Shown: in pieces, positions 59,900 to 64,000 of the stretch
How positions within the stretch are numbered: the first letter of the stretch is position 1
Layout of the letters: each line of letters begins with the position of its first letter
Assembly: GCF_013386115.1 (NCBI RefSeq)
Contig: NZ_JACAOR010000013.1
Coordinates: forward strand, 477,175-541,174
Source: Pseudomonas gingeri
Lineage (GTDB): Bacteria; Pseudomonadota; Gammaproteobacteria; Pseudomonadales; Pseudomonadaceae
DNA length: 64,000 bases
Direction: 5' to 3'
The notes under the pieces: generated by a model
What the model was told of the DNA's origin: nothing
The model's database searches: none
Seen by the model: the letters and a program-made list of their open reading frames with translations, nothing else
Position numbers and translations under genes: made by a program

Positions 59900-61186
59900 T
59901 CAGGGCGCCACGGTCCCGGCTTCCTTGCGCCGGGTGCGTTCGTTCGCGGCCTGGACGAGGCGTGGCGCGGTTTCGCGCAGCAGCAGCGCCAGGCAGGTAC
60001 CAATGGCCAGGCCGACCATGGGAATCCAGAACACCTGGCCGATCCCGAAGTGCTGGGCGACGAAGCCGGCGATCACCGGGGCCACGCCGCCGCCGAAGAA
60101 TTCGCCGGCCCCGGAGACGAAACCGATGGCCGAGGAAGTCAGTTGGGGGGATACGGCCTCGGTCGGGATGGGCCCGGTGAGGATGGAAGCCAGGCCGAGG
60201 CCGAAGAACGCGGTAAGCGCCAGCCAGATGAACAGCGTCACGCTGTCCGCCGGGGCATGGAAAAAGCACCAGGTACCGATGGCGGCGCCGATAAACGCGA
60301 TGACGGTCGCCAGCCGCCGGCCGATGATGTCCGACAGTCCCGAGATGGCGAACTCACCGAGGAACCCGCCCCAGCCCATCGCGGACAGGACAAAGCCCAT
60401 GGTGGCGGGCGTCAGGTGCAGTTGGTCCACCAGATAGCTGGGGACCATCGCGCCCATCACGAATACGCAGCTCATGGTGCAGAACAGGCAGGCAGCGGCC
60501 AGCAGCGCATTGCGTGACTTGAGCACCTGCAGCCATGACGGCTTGTCGGCCGCCAGCGTTGCGGCGCGTGCCTGGCGGGTGAGGTGTGGCGGCTCGCGCA
60601 ACACGCGATAGAGCAGATAGGCCACCACCAGCCCCGGCAGGGCGACGAGCATGAACACCTCGCGCCAGGACGGCACGACGGCCAGCAGTTGCGTGGCGAG
60701 AATCGGTGCGATGCCAAAACCGAACAAGGCGAAGGTGCTCAGTTGCAGGCCCTGGTTCAGGCCGCGTCGGCGCGGGTGGGAGGCCTCGGCGGTGGCGGCC
60801 ACGCTGACCGGGCAGAAGGCGCCCTCCGCGGCCCCCATCACGCCACGGACCAGCAGCAGCGAGAGAAAGCCGGTGGCCATTCCGGAGAAGCCCGACAGCA
60901 CGGAAAAGATCAGCAGTGCGGGGATCAGGATGGCGCGTCGGCCGACCCGGTCGGACACGTTGCCGATCAGGATGGAGAAGGCTCCCCAGGCCAGGGCCAG
61001 GGCGCCCACCAGCGTGCCGAGCTGGCTGTAGCTCAGGTGCAGGTCCTGCATCATGGCGGGAAACAGCGGGGCGAGAATCCAGCGGTCCAGGCCCACCAGG
61101 CCAAAGCCCAGGGCCAGCAGGAGGACGGCTTTCCATTCGTATCGCGAGTCGTGCGGTGTGGCGGATGTCTGATTATTGTTATTCAT
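59900..61186 (-). CDS. MFS transporter, probably for an aromatic or organic acid
   Basis: The 428-residue protein has about 12 membrane segments, GLDRWILAPLFPAMMQDL early (the charged Asp in helix 1 typical of the anion:cation/aromatic-acid branches) and the loop motif GNVSDRVGRRAI, with GLSDIIGRRLATV in the second half. The ATG at 61186 is used; the longer frame starts inside the gap. It is the first gene of the MFS-ALDH-SphA run. Confidence 0.88.
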   Translation of the reverse strand: MNNNNQTSATPHDSRYEWKAVLLLALGFGLVGLDRWILAPLFPAMMQDLHLSYSQLGTLVGALALAWGAFSILIGNVSDRVGRRAILIPALLIFSVLSGFSGMATGFLSLLLVRGVMGAAEGAFCPVSVAATAEASHPRRRGLNQGLQLSTFALFGFGIAPILATQLLAVVPSWREVFMLVALPGLVVAYLLYRVLREPPHLTRQARAATLAADKPSWLQVLKSRNALLAAACLFCTMSCVFVMGAMVPSYLVDQLHLTPATMGFVLSAMGWGGFLGEFAISGLSDIIGRRLATVIAFIGAAIGTWCFFHAPADSVTLFIWLALTAFFGLGLASILTGPIPTEAVSPQLTSSAIGFVSGAGEFFGGGVAPVIAGFVAQHFGIGQVFWIPMVGLAIGTCLALLLRETAPRLVQAANERTRRKEAGTVAP

Positions 61187-61306
61187 TTTTCTCTCCGGAA
61201 GCGGCCCGCCCGTTCTGTCGCGGGCACGCATCGGGGAGATTACGGCGTTGCCCGCGCGGTGCTTTGCCGCCAGGGAACGCCGGGTTTGTCGAGCGTGAAC
61301 GCCGCC

Positions 61307-62293
61307 TCAGTGAGTGGCGTTCGACACGTCGGGCACAGCTATCGACGACAGGACATCGGCCCGATAGCGGGTGGGGGTCAGACCGAACCGGGCCTTGAAC
61401 GCCTTGCTGAAATGCGCGGCATTGTTGAACCCCCACTGATAGGCGATTTCGGTGACCGAGCGGCTGGCCAGGCGACCGTCGCCGAAGGCGTCGCGGACAC
61501 GCTCCAGGCGCGACTGCCAGATGAACTGGGCCAGGGTGCTCTCGTCGTCGCTGAATGCCTTGTGCAGGTTGCGTTTGCTGCAGCGGAAGCGGCTGGCGAT
61601 CAACTCGACGTTCAACTGCGGGTTCATCAGGTTCTGTTGCACGAAGTCGTGGACCTGCAAACGCAGGATCTCGCGGCTGGAGGACGTTGCCGACTTGTGC
61701 CCGGATTCGAGCAAGGCCATGCGCAGCAGATGGGTGGCGATGGTGCCGAGTTCGGCGCGGGAACTGTGCTCGACTTCGTCGATCTCCGAAAACAGCCGTG
61801 CCAGATAGGTCGGCAGCATGCGTTCGATACCCGCGCACCGGCCGAAGCCGCGGGCGGTCAGGGCGCCGACTGCACCATGGCGCAGGCCCAGTTCCGAGCG
61901 TGGTACCAGCATCACCAGTTGGCGAACCTGCGTGAGGTTGGTCACGCTGTAGGGGCGCCGCGTGTCATACAGCGCCCACTGGCCCGGCTCCAGGCATACC
62001 TCGCGGTCGCCCTGGGCAAAGATCGCCCGCCCACGTTGCTGCACCACCAGCTTGACCAGGTCGCGATCGTCACGGGAGATCATCGCCTGGCCACGTTCGA
62101 CCCTGTGGGGCGTGGCGTCCAGCCGGCAGTACTGCAGGGTTCCGGCGTGACCGAACATGGCCGAGGCCTCGAAAGGGCCGTCACCGATCACCTGGGTATC
62201 GAGTCGACCGACCACGTCCCAGATCAGGTTGCTCCACTGGTCGAGCTTTTCCCTGAGGGTTCCCACCGTGTTGAACTGAGAGGATGGCGTCAT
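61307..62293 (-). CDS. AraC-family transcriptional regulator
   Basis: The 328-residue protein has an AraC-binding-like N-terminal domain and a C-terminal double helix-turn-helix (residues about 225-320, with ASRFRCSKRNLHKAFSDD and VTEIAYQWGFNNAAHFSKAFKARFG). It resembles FeaR/XylS-like activators of aromatic catabolism. It sits just upstream of the MFS-ALDH-SphA run and likely activates it; inducer unknown. Confidence 0.88.
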   Translation of the reverse strand: MTPSSQFNTVGTLREKLDQWSNLIWDVVGRLDTQVIGDGPFEASAMFGHAGTLQYCRLDATPHRVERGQAMISRDDRDLVKLVVQQRGRAIFAQGDREVCLEPGQWALYDTRRPYSVTNLTQVRQLVMLVPRSELGLRHGAVGALTARGFGRCAGIERMLPTYLARLFSEIDEVEHSSRAELGTIATHLLRMALLESGHKSATSSSREILRLQVHDFVQQNLMNPQLNVELIASRFRCSKRNLHKAFSDDESTLAQFIWQSRLERVRDAFGDGRLASRSVTEIAYQWGFNNAAHFSKAFKARFGLTPTRYRADVLSSIAVPDVSNATH

Positions 62294-62366
62294 TCGGCAT
62301 TTCTCCCGGCTTGCGGTTTATTGTTGTTTTATCGGCGCAGCGGTCCCGGCATTCGGCTGTGGTGCG

Positions 62367-62855
62367 CTAGCGGGCCAGCGCCTGGAGGATGGCCCCGGCC
62401 AGTGCGGCATCGTCATCGGAGTTCGCCCCCGCGACACCGATGGCCCCCTGCAACCGACCTTGGGCAAGGACCGGCAACCCACCCCGTAGCGCAAGGATTC
62501 CCGGCAGTCCCAGGTAAGTCGTGTTGCCCTGCTGCACGGCATCCTCCAGCACCTTCGTATCCATGCCGTAGGCGGCCGCGGTCCGGGCCTTCTTGGTCGC
62601 CGCATCGCCCATGCCGCTCGGTACGCTGGCGGGACGGGTGAAGTACAGCAGGTGCCCACCGGCATCGACGATACTGATGGCGACCCGGTCCGGGTGGAAC
62701 GCCGGTTCGTGACCGACGGCCTCGATGGCGGCGGTCGCCGACTTCAGGCTCAGCTCCGCGGCCATGCCTGGCGGGCTCGTCAGCAGGCCCAGCGACAGGC
62801 TCAGGGTGGCGCAGACAGCGAGGTAGGAGGGCTTCGGGCGACGGTAAAGAGGCAT
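62367..62855 (-). CDS. GlcG/HbpS-family protein with signal peptide
   Basis: The 162-residue protein has a signal peptide (cleavage near MAA, residue 32) and a GlcG/HbpS domain with AISIVDAGGHLLYFTRP and LPVLAQGRLQGAIGVAG. HbpS homologues bind haem or small aromatic compounds; several accompany catabolic or redox operons. It lies upstream of the AraC gene on the same strand, 73 bp away, so its transcript may continue into the AraC gene. Confidence 0.85.
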   Translation of the reverse strand: MPLYRRPKPSYLAVCATLSLSLGLLTSPPGMAAELSLKSATAAIEAVGHEPAFHPDRVAISIVDAGGHLLYFTRPASVPSGMGDAATKKARTAAAYGMDTKVLEDAVQQGNTTYLGLPGILALRGGLPVLAQGRLQGAIGVAGANSDDDAALAGAILQALAR

Positions 62856-63066
62856 GGCTTGATCTCGTTCTCAGGGCATTGTGCCAAAGGCAGCCCTTTC
62901 ATCATCGCCGTCGCCGACAGTGTGGAGAAGAGCCGCCTTGCGCGGAATGCCTCACTCCTACAGAGTGAGCCGGGTATGCCTGGACCACACGTAAAAGGCA
63001 TAGTATCGATGCCGGACAGCGGTGCCCGTCAGCGTGCGGCAAGGGGGGCTGCCCGAGGAGGAAAGC

Positions 63067-64000
63067 ATGCTCGATCGAATCACCGGAATGCAGATCTTTA
63101 CCCGTGTCGCCTCCTCCGGGAGCCTGTCGGCGGCGGCCAGGTCCCTGGCAATTTCCCAGACGCTGGCCACCAAGCACATCGCCGCCCTCGAACAGCAACT
63201 CGATATCAAGCTGTTTTTGCGCAGCACCCGCGGCTTGAAACTGACTGCCGCCGGCGAGCGTTATCTGGCGGGCGTGACGCGGGTGTTGCGGGATATCGAA
63301 GCGCTGGAAGAGGACGCCGCTGCCGATGACGCGGCCGTACGCGGCTTGCTGAGATTGAATGCCCCGGCGTCGTTCGGGCATCGGATCCTGGCGCCGTTGC
63401 TGGCCGGGTTCTCCCAGCGTTACCCCGGGCTGAACATCGACCTGAGCCTCGACGACAAGCGCGTCGACCTCGTCGAGGAGGGGTGGGATCTGGTCATCCG
63501 GATCGGCAAGCTGAAAAGCAATACCCTGCGCGCGCGTCGCCTGGCTCCTTGCGAGCTGGTGGTCTGCGCGGCGCCCAGCTACCTGGAGCGCCGCGGGGTG
63601 CCCGCGACGATCGAGGAACTCATCAACCATAACTGCATCGGCTATACGCTTTCGGAACACCTGGGTCCGCGCCGGTGGACGTTCGGGGCACAGGGCGAAC
63701 GCTCGGTGCCGATCCGTGCGACCTTGTCCATCAACAACGGTGACGCGATCGTTGCCGCTGCGCTCGAAGGCTACGGCATCATCTACAAGCCCTTGTTCAT
63801 GGTGCACCAGCATTTGCAGGACGGCCGCCTGGTGGCCCTGCAACTGAATCATCCGCCCCTCGGGCTGCATGATGTGTTTGCGGTGTTCCAGGGGGCGCGC
63901 AAGCCGCCGGAGAAGGTGCGGGTGCTGATCGACTTCCTGCTGGAGCAGCTTCAGGCACCCCTGCCCTGGATCAGCGGCAGGCCTGCCCTGGTCAGTGGGC
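63067..64000 (+). CDS. LysR-family regulator, incomplete at window edge
   Basis: A reading frame open from the ATG at 63067 to the right edge (311 codons, no stop seen) encodes a LysR protein. The helix-turn-helix is SGSLSAAARSLAISQTLATKHI near residues 17-38, followed by the effector domain. AGGAGG lies 6 bp upstream of the ATG. LysR proteins are usually about 300 residues, so only the last few residues can be missing. It is divergent from the HbpS-like gene across 211 bp and is a second candidate regulator of the catabolic cluster. Confidence 0.88.
   Translation, partial: MLDRITGMQIFTRVASSGSLSAAARSLAISQTLATKHIAALEQQLDIKLFLRSTRGLKLTAAGERYLAGVTRVLRDIEALEEDAAADDAAVRGLLRLNAPASFGHRILAPLLAGFSQRYPGLNIDLSLDDKRVDLVEEGWDLVIRIGKLKSNTLRARRLAPCELVVCAAPSYLERRGVPATIEELINHNCIGYTLSEHLGPRRWTFGAQGERSVPIRATLSINNGDAIVAAALEGYGIIYKPLFMVHQHLQDGRLVALQLNHPPLGLHDVFAVFQGARKPPEKVRVLIDFLLEQLQAPLPWISGRPALVSG

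Noticed and set aside
1..64000. CRISPR array or insertion sequence
   Set aside because: No regularly spaced repeats and no transposase gene were recognised; the palindromic repeats are short intergenic elements.

Overview
The window is chromosomal DNA of a gamma-proteobacterium of the genus Pseudomonas and spans the replication origin. The evidence is the gene order parA-rsmG-mnmG / mnmE-yidC-yidD-rnpA-rpmH / oriC / dnaA-dnaN-recF-gyrB, followed by plsC-gmhB-glyS-glyQ, tag, an HtrB-type acyltransferase, trkA-rsmB-fmt-def, dprA-tsaC-qor-hemF-aroE and trpI/trpBA. High GC, Pseudomonas-type REP hairpins and 16-bp parS palindromes agree with this. The accessory genes (choline sulfatase, DUF1161 pair, GMC/MHS locus) suggest the P. 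fluorescens-like lineage, which is inference only.

Layout. 1-8.1 kb: partition, tRNA-modification, membrane-insertion, RNase P and L34 genes, all on the minus strand. Two origin-like intergenic regions (about 3.2-3.5 kb and 8.28-8.63 kb) each combine an AT-rich block with clustered DnaA boxes. 8.7-14.9 kb: dnaA, dnaN, recF and gyrB on the plus strand, with two parS sites inside recF. 15-19.5 kb: a LysR regulator divergent from a GMC oxidoreductase and an MHS-type transporter. 19.6-30.4 kb: housekeeping operons (acyltransferase-GmhB-GlyRS; TrkA-RsmB-Fmt-Def) plus tag, htrB, a small PilZ protein and a TPR protein. 30.6-36.5 kb: LysM protein, DprA, TsaC, Qor, HemF, AroE. 36.6-42.3 kb: SulP transporter and a choline-sulfate locus (binding protein, choline sulfatase, LysR). 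42.3-45.2 kb: an RcnB/CigR-like protein and a clearly lower-GC two-gene island of unknown function, ending at the trpA terminator. 45.2-57.3 kb: trpBA/trpI and a run of small stress or envelope genes, LLM oxidoreductase, OsmC, HAD phosphatase, gamma-carbonic anhydrase, PrlC and YheV. 57.3-64 kb: a probable catabolic cluster (outer-membrane SphA-like protein, aldehyde dehydrogenase, MFS transporter, AraC regulator, HbpS/GlcG-like protein) and a LysR gene cut by the window edge.

The strongest non-gene signal is the distribution of perfect 9-bp DnaA boxes. I found 29 by eye: 16 lie in the first 10 kb, several lie within or just upstream of ordinary genes out to 42.9 kb, and none occurs in the last 21 kb. 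Two copies of a ~106-bp palindromic element and six REP clusters occupy intergenic gaps. The best candidates for undescribed biology are the low-GC two-gene island and the inverted DnaA-box pair in front of the PilZ gene. No tRNA, rRNA, insertion sequence or CRISPR array was recognised.
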